DNA of 64,000 bases from an uncultured Pseudoflavonifractor sp. GTDB lineage: Bacteria > Bacillota > Clostridia > Oscillospirales > Oscillospiraceae. Shown in pieces: positions 1 to 8,994 of this stretch. Below the pieces are notes generated by a model. It was not told the origin of the DNA. It did no database searches and saw nothing but the letters and a program-made list of their open reading frames with translations. The position numbers were made by a program, and so were the translations under genes. How positions within the stretch are numbered: position 1 is the stretch's first letter; each line of letters starts with the position of its first letter. The stretch is from assembly GCA_947577065.1 (NCBI GenBank), contig CANPTT010000007.1, positions 1-64,000 of the forward strand, given 5' to 3'.

Positions 1-1
1 G

Positions 2-706
2 GAGGCGGGCGTCCACTTTGGACACCAGACCCGCCGCTGGAACCCCAAGATGGCCAGCTACATTTACACCGAGCGCAATGGAATCTATATTATTGATCTT
101 CAGAAGACGGTGAAAAAGCTGGAAGAGGCATACAGCTTTGTCCGTGACGTGTCCGCCGAGGGCGGCACCCTTCTCTTCGTGGGCACCAAGAAGCAGGCCC
201 AGGAGGCCATCAAGGAAGAGGCGCTCCGCTGCGGCATGTATTTTGTCAACGCCCGTTGGCTGGGCGGCATGCTTACCAACTTTAAGACCATGCGAGGCCG
301 GGTAGACCGTTTGAACCAGCTTAAGAAGATGCAGGAGGATGGTACCTTTGACATGCTTCCCAAGAAGGAAGTCATGCACCACTTGGGCGAGATCGCCAAG
401 TTGGAGAAGTACCTGGGCGGCGTGGTCGAAATGAAGAAGCTGCCCTCTGCACTGTTCGTAGTCGATCCCCGGAAGGAGCGCAATGCGATCAACGAGGCTC
501 GCAAGCTCCACATTCCGATCGTGGCTATCGTGGATACCAACTGCGACCCCGATGAGATCGATTATGTGATCCCTGGAAATGACGATGCCATCCGCGCCAT
601 CAAGTTGATTTCCAGTGTGATGGCCAATGCCATTCAGGAGGGCCGCCAGGGCGTGGACGCTGCTGCCGCCCCTGCTGCTGAGGAAGAGGCTCCTGTGGAG
701 GTGTGA
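2..706 (+). CDS. rpsB: 30S ribosomal protein S2 (5' end cut by window)
   Basis: Small-subunit ribosomal protein S2. The reading frame is open from base 2 and starts with [17 protein letters not shown], the classic S2 N-terminal block, so only about ten residues lie upstream of the window. The first ATG inside the window (base 50) is internal, not the start. 234 residues are visible. Later S2 landmarks are [20 protein letters not shown] and the [12 protein letters not shown] block, with an Ala/Glu-rich tail. It is followed by a hairpin and then tsf, the standard rpsB-tsf order. Confidence 0.97.
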   Translation, partial: EAGVHFGHQTRRWNPKMASYIYTERNGIYIIDLQKTVKKLEEAYSFVRDVSAEGGTLLFVGTKKQAQEAIKEEALRCGMYFVNARWLGGMLTNFKTMRGRVDRLNQLKKMQEDGTFDMLPKKEVMHHLGEIAKLEKYLGGVVEMKKLPSALFVVDPRKERNAINEARKLHIPIVAIVDTNCDPDEIDYVIPGNDDAIRAIKLISSVMANAIQEGRQGVDAAAAPAAEEEAPVEV

Positions 707-726
707 AGCGAAGGCTTGAACTTTGG

Positions 727-760
727 GCAGCGCCCGCCCCTGCGGGCGGGCGCTGCTTTT
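727..760 (+). terminator. GC-rich hairpin between rpsB and tsf
   Basis: A perfect 13-bp stem (727-739 with 744-756, loop CTGC) is followed by TTTT. The gap to tsf is short and no promoter is obvious, so it probably acts as a partial terminator or attenuator within the rpsB-tsf transcript. Confidence 0.75.
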
Positions 761-789
761 ATAATAAACTTTATTGGAGGTAATTCGAT

Positions 790-1704
790 ATGGCAATTTC
801 CGCAAAAGAGGTGCAGGCCCTGCGGGAGAAGACCGGTGTGGGCATGATGGAGTGTAAGAAGGCTCTGGTGGAGACCAACGGCGACATGGATAAGGCTGTG
901 GAGTATCTGCGGGAGAAGGGATTGGCTGCCTCCATCAAAAAGGGCGACCGTATTGCCGCCGAGGGTGCCGCCTATGCCGCTGTTATCGATGGGATCGGCG
1001 TGGTGGTCGAGGTCAATGCCGAGACCGACTTTGTGGGCAAAAACGAGAAATTTGTGGAGTTTGTCCACGGTGTGGCCTCTGCTGTCGCGAAGTCTGATTC
1101 CGCCGACCTGGAGGCTCTGATGAACGCTCCCTATGGCAATGGTCGCAGTGTTCAGGAGGAGCAGCAGGAGATGGTGCTCGTTATCGGAGAAAACATCAAG
1201 GTCCGTCGTTTTGCCCGGTTCAGCACCGGAGTCAGTGTGGCCTATGTCCACGCCGGCGGCAAGATCGGCGTGCTGGTAAACTTTGACACGGATCTCTCTT
1301 CCGACAAGGTGGAGAGCATCGGCAAGGATGTGGCCATGCAGATTGCCGCTATGAATCCTCGTTTCTGGGATAAGAGCCAGGTGGATGATACCACTTTGGA
1401 AGAGGAGAAGAAGATCATGCTGGTGCAGATGGCCAACGATCCCAAGATGGCTGCTAAGCCCGATAAGGTCAAGGAAGGCATTGTCGCCGGCAAGCTGCGC
1501 AAGTTCTATGAGGAGAACTGCCTGTTGCAGCAGGCTTTTGTAAAGGACGGCTCCATGAGTGTGGAGCAGTATGTGGCTGCCCAGGCCAAGGCTGCCGGCG
1601 GAACGATCACCTTTAAGGATGCGGTTCGCTTTGAGAAGGGCGAGGGCATCGAGAAGCGCCAGGAGAACTTTGCTGAGGAGATCGCCAAGCAGCTTCAGAA
1701 GTGA
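790..1704 (+). CDS. tsf: Elongation factor Ts
   Basis: Guanine-nucleotide exchange factor for EF-Tu in translation elongation. The N-terminal UBA-like domain (residues about 1-40, with LREKTGVGMMECKKAL) and the TDFVGKN motif at residues 79-85, the region that contacts EF-Tu, are both present. 304 residues is normal for the family. The ATG at 790 has a GGAGG eight to ten bases upstream. It follows rpsB in the usual operon and is closed by a strong terminator. Confidence 0.97.
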   Translation: MAISAKEVQALREKTGVGMMECKKALVETNGDMDKAVEYLREKGLAASIKKGDRIAAEGAAYAAVIDGIGVVVEVNAETDFVGKNEKFVEFVHGVASAVAKSDSADLEALMNAPYGNGRSVQEEQQEMVLVIGENIKVRRFARFSTGVSVAYVHAGGKIGVLVNFDTDLSSDKVESIGKDVAMQIAAMNPRFWDKSQVDDTTLEEEKKIMLVQMANDPKMAAKPDKVKEGIVAGKLRKFYEENCLLQQAFVKDGSMSVEQYVAAQAKAAGGTITFKDAVRFEKGEGIEKRQENFAEEIAKQLQK

Positions 1705-1728
1705 GAAGGGACCAACTAAAAATAGGGA

Positions 1729-1762
1729 AGAGGCTCCGCTCCTTTGAGTGGAGCCTCTTTTT
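1729..1762 (+). terminator. Rho-independent terminator after tsf
   Basis: A 13-bp stem (1729-1741 with 1746-1758, one G-T wobble) with a CTTT loop ends in a run of five T. It closes the rpsB-tsf operon. Confidence 0.9.
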
Positions 1763-1818
1763 GTATTTTATAAAGAATCAGTAGGGCATATGGGCGAGAA
1801 AATCGTGTAAAAAGGCCA

Positions 1819-1847
1819 TAGCCAGCTTGAGGCGAGACGGCTATAAT
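1819..1847 (+). promoter_or_regulatory. Promoter of first MATE gene
   Basis: TAGCCA (1819-1824), 17-bp spacer, TATAAT (1842-1847), followed by GAGGGGGA as ribosome site and a GTG start at 1877. The -10 is perfect and the -35 is weak. Confidence 0.6.
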
Positions 1848-1876
1848 AGGGCAAAGACTTATGAGGGGGAGACACT

Positions 1877-3295
1877 GTGACCAAGGATCTGACTACGGGG
1901 AATCCCATGGGGCTGATCGTGGGGTTCGCGCTGCCAACACTGTTTGGAATGCTGTTTCAACAGCTGTACAATTTGGTAGATACCATGATTGTAGGTAAGC
2001 TGCTGGGATCCGCCGCACTGGCGGCTGTGGGCTCTACGGGGGCGATCAATTTCTGCATCATCGGCTTTTGCATGGGCGTCTGCAACGGCTTTGCCATTCC
2101 GGTGGCACAGAGAATGGGAGCAAACGAACCGGAAAAGATGCGCCGTTTTGTAGCGAATGCGGCCTATCTATCCGTTCTCTTTTCTGTGGTCATCACTGTG
2201 GCTACGGGCTTTCTGTGCCGGACTATTCTGACGATGATGCTTACCCCAGATGATATTTTTGAAAATGCCTATCTCTACATTTTTATTCTTTTTATGGGCA
2301 TTCCGGCCACCTTTCTCTATAACCTGCTGGCGGGGATCATTCGGTCCTTGGGGGACAGCAAGACCCCGGTATATTTTCTGGCTCTCTCTTCCGCATTGAA
2401 CATTCTTTTGGATCTGGCATTTATTCTGTGGTTCCGGTCCGGGGTTGCGGGTGCTGCGGTGGCCACAGTGGTCGCCCAGGGAGTATCCGGAGTGGCGTGC
2501 CTGTTCTATATGGTGAGAAAATATCCGGTCCTTCACATGAGTGCGCAGGAGCGCAGGTTGGACCTTCACTCCTGCGGGGTGCTCTGCGCTATGGGGATCC
2601 CCATGGGGTTGCAATACTCAATTACCGCCATTGGCTCCATCGTTTTGCAGTCTGCGGTCAACTCTCTGGGCAGTCTCTATGTGGCGGCAGTGGCGGCGGG
2701 TGCGAAGATGTTCCATTTGCTGGCGTGTCCTTTTGACGCCATGGGAGCTACCATGGCGACTTATTGCGGGCAGAATGTGGGTGCCTGTAAGCTGGATAGA
2801 CTGGGGCGGGGCGTCCGGGATTGTACCCTGCTGGGACTGGGTTGTTCTGCGGTAATTCTGGGGATGATGTTCCTTTTCGCACCGCAATGCGCCATGCTGT
2901 TTTTGGATCCCGGGGAGACGGAGGTTGCGCGCTTAATAGAACTGACCAGTCAATATATTCTTATCACGACGGCCTTTTTCTTTCCGCTGGCGCTGGTGAA
3001 TATCCTGCGTTTTTCGATTCAGGGGATGGGTTACAGTGTATTTGCCATTTTGGCCGGAGTTCTGGAAATGATCGCTCGCACGGGGGTGGGTCTGTGGCTG
3101 GTGCCACGGCTGGGCTACACGGCGGCTTGCTTTGCTTCGCCTGCGGCCTGGGTATGTGCAGACCTGTTTCTGATCCCGGCTTGTGTGGGGTGCATCACCC
3201 GGCTGAAAAAGCGGTATACCAACGTGCCGTCCACCGGCGTTGAAAAGAGCGATGAGAAAGCTTGGGACCCGATGAAAGCCGCCGCGCAACACTGA
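1877..3295 (+). CDS. MATE family efflux transporter
   Basis: Inner-membrane multidrug/Na+-type antiporter of the MATE (NorM/DinF-like) superfamily. The 472-residue protein opens with MTKDLTTGNPMGLIVGFALP, the usual start of clostridial MATE proteins, and shows about twelve hydrophobic segments in two halves, with FQQLYNLVDTMIVGK in TM1. The start is GTG at 1877, nine bases after a GAGGGGGA ribosome site. It stands alone between two terminators with its own promoter. Substrate cannot be told from the sequence. A second MATE gene lies at 20146. Confidence 0.9.
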   Translation: MTKDLTTGNPMGLIVGFALPTLFGMLFQQLYNLVDTMIVGKLLGSAALAAVGSTGAINFCIIGFCMGVCNGFAIPVAQRMGANEPEKMRRFVANAAYLSVLFSVVITVATGFLCRTILTMMLTPDDIFENAYLYIFILFMGIPATFLYNLLAGIIRSLGDSKTPVYFLALSSALNILLDLAFILWFRSGVAGAAVATVVAQGVSGVACLFYMVRKYPVLHMSAQERRLDLHSCGVLCAMGIPMGLQYSITAIGSIVLQSAVNSLGSLYVAAVAAGAKMFHLLACPFDAMGATMATYCGQNVGACKLDRLGRGVRDCTLLGLGCSAVILGMMFLFAPQCAMLFLDPGETEVARLIELTSQYILITTAFFFPLALVNILRFSIQGMGYSVFAILAGVLEMIARTGVGLWLVPRLGYTAACFASPAAWVCADLFLIPACVGCITRLKKRYTNVPSTGVEKSDEKAWDPMKAAAQH

Positions 3296-3305
3296 CCAGG
3301 GCGAA

Positions 3306-3338
3306 ACACCCGGCAAGCACTGCTTGCCGGGTGTTTTT
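3306..3338 (+). terminator. Terminator after first MATE gene
   Basis: Perfect 13-bp stem (3306-3318 with 3322-3334), 3-base loop and a T5 run. Confidence 0.92.
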
Positions 3339-3368
3339 GAGGAAAATGCGTCTTAGCGGGAGAGGGAC

Positions 3369-3396
3369 TTGACTTTTGAGCGAGATGTGTTATAAT
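3369..3396 (+). promoter_or_regulatory. Promoter of TRAP transporter operon
   Basis: TTGACT (3369-3374), 16-bp spacer, TATAAT (3391-3396), about 55 bases upstream of the TRAP permease start. Confidence 0.75.
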
Positions 3397-3453
3397 AGCA
3401 TTCGCTTCAGCGCTTTTAATCGATAAAGTGATGAAGGAGAATGGAGGAGACCT

Positions 3454-5436
3454 ATGGAGGAAAAGAGGGACGTTGTCCATCAGGATCAGGAGGCGGTTAA
3501 CGCCAGGGCGCAGCAGCTGTTGGAGGAGAAGGAAGCGGAATCTCGGACCCGGACCTATACCGGGAGGTCTGGGACTGTGCTGACCGTTTTTTTGTGTCTG
3601 TGGGCGGTATTTCAGCTCTACTATACTACGGTGGGAGTTATCAGCGCCATTGATTTGCGGGCCTTTCACTGTATTTTTCTGATGACCTTTACCTTTCTGC
3701 TTTATCCCACATATAAGAAGGAGCGGCGGGTCCGCAGAATGCCTCCGGTGTGGGATGTTCTTTTGATTTTATTGACTGTGTTGACCTTTGGGTATCTGAT
3801 CCTGAATTATACCCGTATTGCCCAGAGCGGTGGACGGCTTACCGATCTGGAGCTGCTTATCGCCGGGATTGCTCTGCTCCTGGCCTTTGAAGCGGCCCGG
3901 CGGGCCTCCGGTAATCTGGCGGTCCTGGCGCTGATTTTTTTGGCGTATAACTGGTTTGGAAAGTTCATTCCCGGCAGACTGGGCCATAATGGATTTACCC
4001 TAAAGCGGGTCCTGTCTACTCAATTTTGGGGGACGCAAGGCCTGTTGGGCACAGGAGTTGGCGTATCTGCTACGTATATTTTTCTGTTCGTGCTTTTTGG
4101 AGCATTTTTGAAATATAGCGGCTTTTCTAAATTTATCAACGACTTTTCTCTGACCCTGGTGGGGCAGACCCCCGGTGGCCCTGCCAAGGTGGCGGTGCTG
4201 GCCTCCGCCCTCATGGGGATGATCAACGGGTCCGCTATCGCCAATGTGGCTACGACAGGGACCATTACCATCCCTTTAATGAAGCAGACGGGCTATAAAA
4301 AGGAGTTTGCCGGGGCAGTGGAGGCAGTGGCCTCTACGGGAGGACAGTTCTGTCCCCCTATCATGGGGGCGGTGGGCTTTGTTATGGCGGAATTTCTGGG
4401 TATGAGTTATACCATGGTCATGTTGGCGGCTATCGTCCCCGCACTGCTTTACTACCTTGGCCTTTTATTCGCCGTACACTTTGAGGCCAAGCGTTTGGGT
4501 CTTTCCGGACTGTCCAAAGAGAATATCCCCGACGCGATGAAGGTCCTTAAGGAGCAGGGACATCTTGTCATCCCATTGGTGGTGTTGATCGCCCTCATGG
4601 CTTTTGGCTATACGCCGCTCTATGCCGCTGTTATCGCGATTTTTGCCACTGTGGCGGCCAGTTGGCTGCGGAAGGATACCCGGATGACCTGGGATAAGAT
4701 CGTGGCCGCTACGGTAGAGGGTGCCCGTGGAGCGGTTTCAGTGGGAATTTGCTGCGTCATTATTGGCGTTATCATCGGCACAGTCACATTGACCAGTCTG
4801 GGTCTTAACATGGGATATCTTATCTTGTCCATCGTGGACAACAGCAGTATTTACCTCACCGGATTCCTGGTGATGATTATGTCTACTATCTTAGGTATGG
4901 GCGTCCCCGGTGTGGCGGCCTACGTGATCGTTCAGGCGGTGGCAGTACCGGTTTTGATCCGGGTGGGGGTGCTGGATATTTCCGCCCATCTGTTCTGCCT
5001 GATATATGCCTGCCTTTCCAATATTACGCCTCCGGTGGCTATGAGCAGCTATGTGGCTTCCGGTATTGCGGGCTCTGATCAGACGAAGACCGGCCTTTTG
5101 TCGGTGCGGCTGGGGCTTATTGGCTTTCTGATCCCGTTCTTTTTTCTGGATAATCCGGTCCTCCTTGTTGGGGCGGATCCCACCGCCACCTTGCTGGAAA
5201 GCTTGTGGGCGGTATTTACCGCTTGCATAGGTACGGTGGCTCTGGTGGGGGGACTGGAGGGCTGGTTTCTTCGGAAGACACCCTGGATCGAGCGGATGGT
5301 CCTGATCGTGGTCGCTCCGCTGATGCTTTATCCTGGACATCTTACCGATGTTATCGGTTTTGCTCTTTTGACCGGCGTTATCCTGCTCCAGTATTTTACC
5401 CGTCGTCCGGCGGCTCCGACTGCGGAAGTCGCTTGA
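3454..5436 (+). CDS. TRAP transporter, fused 4TM/12TM permease
   Basis: Membrane component of a tripartite ATP-independent periplasmic (TRAP) importer in which the small (DctQ-like) and large (DctM-like) subunits are one 660-residue polypeptide, as is usual for the TAXI subgroup. Residues about 30-150 hold the small-subunit part; the rest is the large subunit, with conserved stretches such as GMINGSAIANVATTGTITIP, STGGQFCPPIMGAVGF and GMGVPGVAAYV. The ATG at 3454 follows AGGAG by six bases. The binding protein is encoded 34 bases downstream, so the two form an operon. The substrate is not evident; TAXI systems often move dicarboxylates or amino acids. Confidence 0.93.
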   Translation: MEEKRDVVHQDQEAVNARAQQLLEEKEAESRTRTYTGRSGTVLTVFLCLWAVFQLYYTTVGVISAIDLRAFHCIFLMTFTFLLYPTYKKERRVRRMPPVWDVLLILLTVLTFGYLILNYTRIAQSGGRLTDLELLIAGIALLLAFEAARRASGNLAVLALIFLAYNWFGKFIPGRLGHNGFTLKRVLSTQFWGTQGLLGTGVGVSATYIFLFVLFGAFLKYSGFSKFINDFSLTLVGQTPGGPAKVAVLASALMGMINGSAIANVATTGTITIPLMKQTGYKKEFAGAVEAVASTGGQFCPPIMGAVGFVMAEFLGMSYTMVMLAAIVPALLYYLGLLFAVHFEAKRLGLSGLSKENIPDAMKVLKEQGHLVIPLVVLIALMAFGYTPLYAAVIAIFATVAASWLRKDTRMTWDKIVAATVEGARGAVSVGICCVIIGVIIGTVTLTSLGLNMGYLILSIVDNSSIYLTGFLVMIMSTILGMGVPGVAAYVIVQAVAVPVLIRVGVLDISAHLFCLIYACLSNITPPVAMSSYVASGIAGSDQTKTGLLSVRLGLIGFLIPFFFLDNPVLLVGADPTATLLESLWAVFTACIGTVALVGGLEGWFLRKTPWIERMVLIVVAPLMLYPGHLTDVIGFALLTGVILLQYFTRRPAAPTAEVA

Positions 5437-5470
5437 CATATAAACCATGGAAATAAAGGAGTTAAATAAA

Positions 5471-6499
5471 ATGAAAAAGACCCTGTCTCTTGTTCTGGCT
5501 GCCACTATACTGGCGAGCGCCTTGGCCGGCTGCGGAGGAAAGAGCGGCGGCGACCATGATACTGTGCCGTCCAACGCACCTGCGGTGGAGAGCAGCTCCG
5601 TTGCACAGCCCCATGCGCCTGTAACCATCAATTTTCCCACCGCCACCGCCACTGGCGCCCTGTATGCCGTGGGAGCCGCTATTACCAACCTGTGGGATTC
5701 CAAGATCGATTATGTAAGTGCATCCAGCCAGGCGTCCAATGGTGGGATCGACAACCTGAACCAGATCTCCGAAGGGGAATCTCAGGTGTCTATTGCCATC
5801 AGCTCCAACTGCTATCAGTGCCTTAATGGTACCGACAGCTTTGAGGGGCACGCCTATGAGGATCTGAAGGTCATCGCCGGCCTTTACTTCAACCCCAACC
5901 AAGTGGTGGCCACAGAGAAGTCCGGTATTAACGCCTTGGCTGATGTGAAGGGAAAACACTTTGCGGTGGCTGCCGCCGGCTCCAGTGTGGAAGGGGAGTG
6001 TAGTAACCACTTTACCGCCGCCGGTCTGAACTATCCCGATGATATCAACTGTGAGTATATTGCTTTTGGCGATGCCGCCGATATGCTTCAGAATGGTACG
6101 ATTGACGGCGCTTGGATCATGTCCGGCGCACCGGCAGGGGCGGTTTCCCAGGCTATGTCTTCCGGCTGCAAGCTGTTGGATATCAGCGATGACATCATTG
6201 CGGCCCTGCAAGAGGATTACCCTTGGTATGCTCCCTTTACCATTCCCGCAGGCACCTACCCCAATCAGGATAAGGACGTACAGACTTCAGCCATTAAGAT
6301 GGTCATGTTCTGCCGGGGAGACTTGGACGAAGAGGCGGTCTATGACCTGACCAAGACTCTGTGGGAGAACATTGATGAGTTGGGTGAGGCCCAGGCCAAT
6401 TTGAAGGGTTTGACTGCGGAAGAGGCGGTAAAGGATATCGCCGATTTGCCCCTGCACCCGGGCGCGGAGAAGTATTATAAGGAAATCGGTGCGCTGTAA
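5471..6499 (+). CDS. TAXI family TRAP transporter solute-binding lipoprotein
   Basis: Extracytoplasmic receptor of the TRAP importer encoded just upstream. It begins MKKTLSLVLAATILASALAGCGG, a signal peptide with lipobox LAGC, so it is a lipid-anchored protein. An in-frame ATG 24 bases earlier (5447) is unlikely, since AAGGAG lies nine bases before 5471. The mature part has TAXI features: INFPTATATGALYAVGAAITNLW near the N-terminus and VAAAGSSVEGECSNHFTAAGL mid-protein. Length 342 residues. It is the last gene of its operon. Confidence 0.92.
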   Translation: MKKTLSLVLAATILASALAGCGGKSGGDHDTVPSNAPAVESSSVAQPHAPVTINFPTATATGALYAVGAAITNLWDSKIDYVSASSQASNGGIDNLNQISEGESQVSIAISSNCYQCLNGTDSFEGHAYEDLKVIAGLYFNPNQVVATEKSGINALADVKGKHFAVAAAGSSVEGECSNHFTAAGLNYPDDINCEYIAFGDAADMLQNGTIDGAWIMSGAPAGAVSQAMSSGCKLLDISDDIIAALQEDYPWYAPFTIPAGTYPNQDKDVQTSAIKMVMFCRGDLDEEAVYDLTKTLWENIDELGEAQANLKGLTAEEAVKDIADLPLHPGAEKYYKEIGAL

Positions 6500-6512
6500 T
6501 TGCGAACAAGAA

Positions 6513-6546
6513 AAGCCCTCCGGAGCTATGGCTCCGGGGGGCTTTA
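6513..6546 (+). terminator. Terminator after TRAP-TAXI operon
   Basis: A 14-bp stem (6513-6526 with 6531-6544, one wobble), TATG loop; the T run is short (the T of CTTTAT). It sits back-to-back with the terminator of the tRNA on the other strand. Confidence 0.75.
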
Positions 6547-6547
6547 T

Positions 6548-6582
6548 AAAAAGAGAGCCGACTTCCAAAGAAGTCGACTCTC
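6548..6582 (-). terminator. Terminator of tRNA-Leu
   Basis: Read on the minus strand: a 13-bp stem GAGAGTCGACTTC / GAAGTCGGCTCTC with a TTTG loop, followed by TTTTT. It lies immediately downstream of the tRNA CCA end. Confidence 0.88.
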
Positions 6583-6583
6583 T

Positions 6584-6669
6584 TGGTGCGGATGGCGGGA
6601 CTTGAACCCGCACGTCCAGTGGACACCAGCACCTCAAGCTGGCCAGTCTACCAATTCCAGCACATCCGC
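6584..6669 (-). tRNA. tRNA-Leu (anticodon GAG)
   Basis: On the minus strand a complete class II tRNA is visible: acceptor stem GCGGATG (6663-6669) pairing with CATCCGC (6588-6594), encoded CCA at 6584-6586, D arm with GGTAGAC, anticodon arm CCAGC-TTGAGGT-GCTGG giving GAG, a long variable arm, and T arm GCGGG-TTCAAGT-CCCGC. The long variable arm and anticodon identify leucine, reading CUC/CUU. It is a single gene with its own terminator. Confidence 0.96.
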
Positions 6670-6736
6670 ATTTGCGCCCCATCTGGGGCACTTGAACATT
6701 ATAGCGGGATGTGGGAGGTTTGTCAAGTATTCAGCT

Positions 6737-7990
6737 CTATTTCTTGGGAAATACCACAGTGAAAGTAGTTCCGTCCGCGGGGGTACTGGACACAGAGATC
6801 TTGCCTCCGTGTCCCTCCACAATACTCTGGGCAATCGCAAGGCCTAACCCGTATCCGCCTTGGTTTCGATCTCGTGCGGGATCGGAGCGATAAAAGCGTT
6901 CGAACAGATGGGGAAGATGCTCCGAAGGGATGGCAGGACCGGTGTTGTGGACCGTAAGGCGGGGGTGCTCCTGTGCTCTATCCAGCCTGACAAGTACAGA
7001 CCCTTGTCCTCCTGCATATTTTATTGCGTTATCCAGAAGAATGACTATGAGGCGGCGAAGCTGCGCCTCGTCTCCCTGAATAGTGATACCGGCCGCCACC
7101 TCCTCGGTAAGAGCTACATTGGCTTCAAAGGCTACCGATTCAAAGGGAAGAAGAGAGCCGGTCACCAGTTGATCCAGCTGCACGGAAGTGAGGTGGGAAG
7201 GAAGCCGGGCGGCGTCACTTTTTGCCAAAAAGAGCATATCATCCACCAAGGCTTTCATTCGGATCGCCTCGTCTTGAATGTAATCAATCCATTTAGACTG
7301 CTTATTTACCGGATCGTCAGGGTGGGCCAGGACGATGCCGGTATTGGCCAGAATGACGGTAATGGGAGTTTTCAATTCGTGAGAGGCGTCTGCCACAAAT
7401 TGCCGCTGTCGCTCCCAGGCTTGCTCTGCCGGGCGCAGAGCAAGGCGCGCCAAAAAGCGGGAGATCAGATAGAAACCCGTTAAAGCCAGAGCATAAATAA
7501 GCGTGGAGGAGAGAAGCTGGTTTCGGATGGAGGACGCAATGCTCCGATCATCGGCAAAGGCGATGAATTGACGAGTTTCCTCCTCTTGAAAAAGATAGCT
7601 AAGGTTCTCTTGTGAAAGGTTGCCGCGCATGCCGGAATGGGAAAGCGCCGCGTCAACAAGCTGCTGAGCGGTTTCCTTGTCCACGGTGGCTCCGGGCCCC
7701 TCTTGGATGGCGATGATCTGTCCATCTGAATCAATTTCCACGGCAAAAACAGGAACGGTGGGAAAGTCCCCGTCAGGCCGCTGTCTATTATCCCGTGGGG
7801 GTTTGCCAAAGACAAAGCCGGGGCGAAATTCCTGTGAGAGCCATCTGAGGGCCATTATTTGCGTTTGATAGATCTGCTCCCGGGCATGCTGATAGGAACT
7901 GAAGGTCTGAATAGAAAAGACCGCCAGAAGCACAAGGCTGACAAGCAGCATATTGGTCGCGATAAATTTTTGACGTAACTGCCCGATCAT
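6737..7990 (-). CDS. Sensor histidine kinase (two-component)
   Basis: Membrane sensor kinase partner of the response regulator encoded just upstream. The 417 residues comprise TM1 (about 11-29), an extracytoplasmic region of about 130 residues, TM2 (about 161-180), a HisKA domain with phospho-acceptor His204 in ASHELKTPI, and a HATPase_c domain with LLDNAIKYA (N box), HNTGPAIP (G1), HLFERFYRSDPAR (F box) and GYGLGLAIAQSIVEGHGG (G2). Start ATG overlaps the regulator stop (ATGA at 7987-7990), so translation is coupled. The signal sensed is unknown. Similar to PhoR/BaeS-like kinases of Clostridia. Confidence 0.94.
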   Translation of the reverse strand: MIGQLRQKFIATNMLLVSLVLLAVFSIQTFSSYQHAREQIYQTQIMALRWLSQEFRPGFVFGKPPRDNRQRPDGDFPTVPVFAVEIDSDGQIIAIQEGPGATVDKETAQQLVDAALSHSGMRGNLSQENLSYLFQEEETRQFIAFADDRSIASSIRNQLLSSTLIYALALTGFYLISRFLARLALRPAEQAWERQRQFVADASHELKTPITVILANTGIVLAHPDDPVNKQSKWIDYIQDEAIRMKALVDDMLFLAKSDAARLPSHLTSVQLDQLVTGSLLPFESVAFEANVALTEEVAAGITIQGDEAQLRRLIVILLDNAIKYAGGQGSVLVRLDRAQEHPRLTVHNTGPAIPSEHLPHLFERFYRSDPARDRNQGGYGLGLAIAQSIVEGHGGKISVSSTPADGTTFTVVFPKK

Positions 7991-8664
7991 AGAATAGGTA
8001 CCTCCAAAAAGTAACCGACTTTCCGAACAGTTCCGATGGTGATGCCGGAGCGGAGAAAGAGAAGCTTTTTGCGCAGGAAGGAGATGTAGACTTCCACATT
8101 ATTGTCCTCTGCCTCTGATTCCAGGCCCCAAACTTTAGAGATAAAGTCTTCCTTGGGAACTACTGCGCGACAGTTGGTCATAAGCAGTCGCATGACCTCA
8201 AATTCCTTAAATCCCAGGCGCACCATATCATCTCCACATACAAGGCAGCGCACATCCAGCCGCAAGGTCAGATCGCCCACAGTGACCGTATTACCGATGA
8301 TCTCTCCCTGACGGCGGGTAAGAGCGCGGACCCGGGCCAGCAGCTCACCGGGGTCAAAGGGCTTGGTCATATAATCATCGGCTCCGCAATCCAAACCAGA
8401 TATCTTATCACTTATTTCATCCCGGGCGGTAAGCATGAGGATGGGTGTGGACACATGGGCGGCTCGAAGTCGTCGGGCGATTTCAAAACCGTCTATCTTT
8501 GGCAGCATTACGTCCAAAAGGATGGCGTCATATTGTTCGGTAAGCGCATAGTCCAGACCGTCGGCGCCATCATGGACTATATCCACCAAATACTTTCGCT
8601 CAGCCATGATCTGGCCCAGGGCCTCCGCCAAATGGATCTCATCCTCCACGATCAAAATACGCAT
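7987..8664 (-). CDS. OmpR/PhoB-type response regulator
   Basis: DNA-binding response regulator, 225 residues. The receiver domain has the acidic pair in VEDE, phospho-acceptor Asp51 in LLDVMLP, MLTARD and TKPF; the C-terminal winged helix has MRLLMTNCRAVVPKEDFISKVWG and the wing EVYISFLRKKL. It precedes and overlaps the kinase gene by four bases, forming one operon on the minus strand. Targets are not visible from the sequence; an inverted repeat flanking its own promoter (8691-8731) could be an autoregulatory site. Confidence 0.95.
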   Translation of the reverse strand: MRILIVEDEIHLAEALGQIMAERKYLVDIVHDGADGLDYALTEQYDAILLDVMLPKIDGFEIARRLRAAHVSTPILMLTARDEISDKISGLDCGADDYMTKPFDPGELLARVRALTRRQGEIIGNTVTVGDLTLRLDVRCLVCGDDMVRLGFKEFEVMRLLMTNCRAVVPKEDFISKVWGLESEAEDNNVEVYISFLRKKLLFLRSGITIGTVRKVGYFLEVPIL

Positions 8665-8994
8665 TCAGATTCCGCCTTTCCCTGATGGTAGCTTTCAGTA
8701 TAGGTCAAAATCCTTAAATTTGTCTGAAAGCTTTGGCAGGTCCATAATACCAGATGGAGGGGATAAAAACTATTGAATGAGTTCACAAATTTTCCGGAAA
8801 GACTGTGATTTAAAAAAACAGACTGAGAATAAATGCTTTGGCACAAAATATCCTGTCAGCCGTTTTTCATAAAAATTTCATAAATAGCCATAATAATTTC
8901 AAATTTTCCTTGCCTTTTCCGGTCATCTGCTTTATAATCATCATGTTAAGCTATGTAAGTCAGTTTTTGGGGCTTACATGGGAGGGAGAGTCAG
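8665..8994. other. 330-bp divergent intergenic region
   Basis: Holds the leader of the two-component operon (minus) and the promoter of the deacetylase-like gene (plus). It is much more AT-rich than its neighbours. GCTTTCAG at 8691-8698 and CTGAAAGC at 8724-8731 form an 8-bp inverted repeat around a minus-strand TATACT. ATGTAAG (8953-8959) and CTTACAT (8973-8979) form a second repeat in the leader of the downstream plus-strand gene. No ORF or RNA gene is recognised. Confidence 0.6.
8910..8938 (+). promoter_or_regulatory. Promoter of deacetylase-like gene
   Basis: TTGCCT (8910-8915), 17-bp spacer, TATAAT (8933-8938). The start codon is at 8995, preceded by GGGAGGGAG. Confidence 0.75.
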
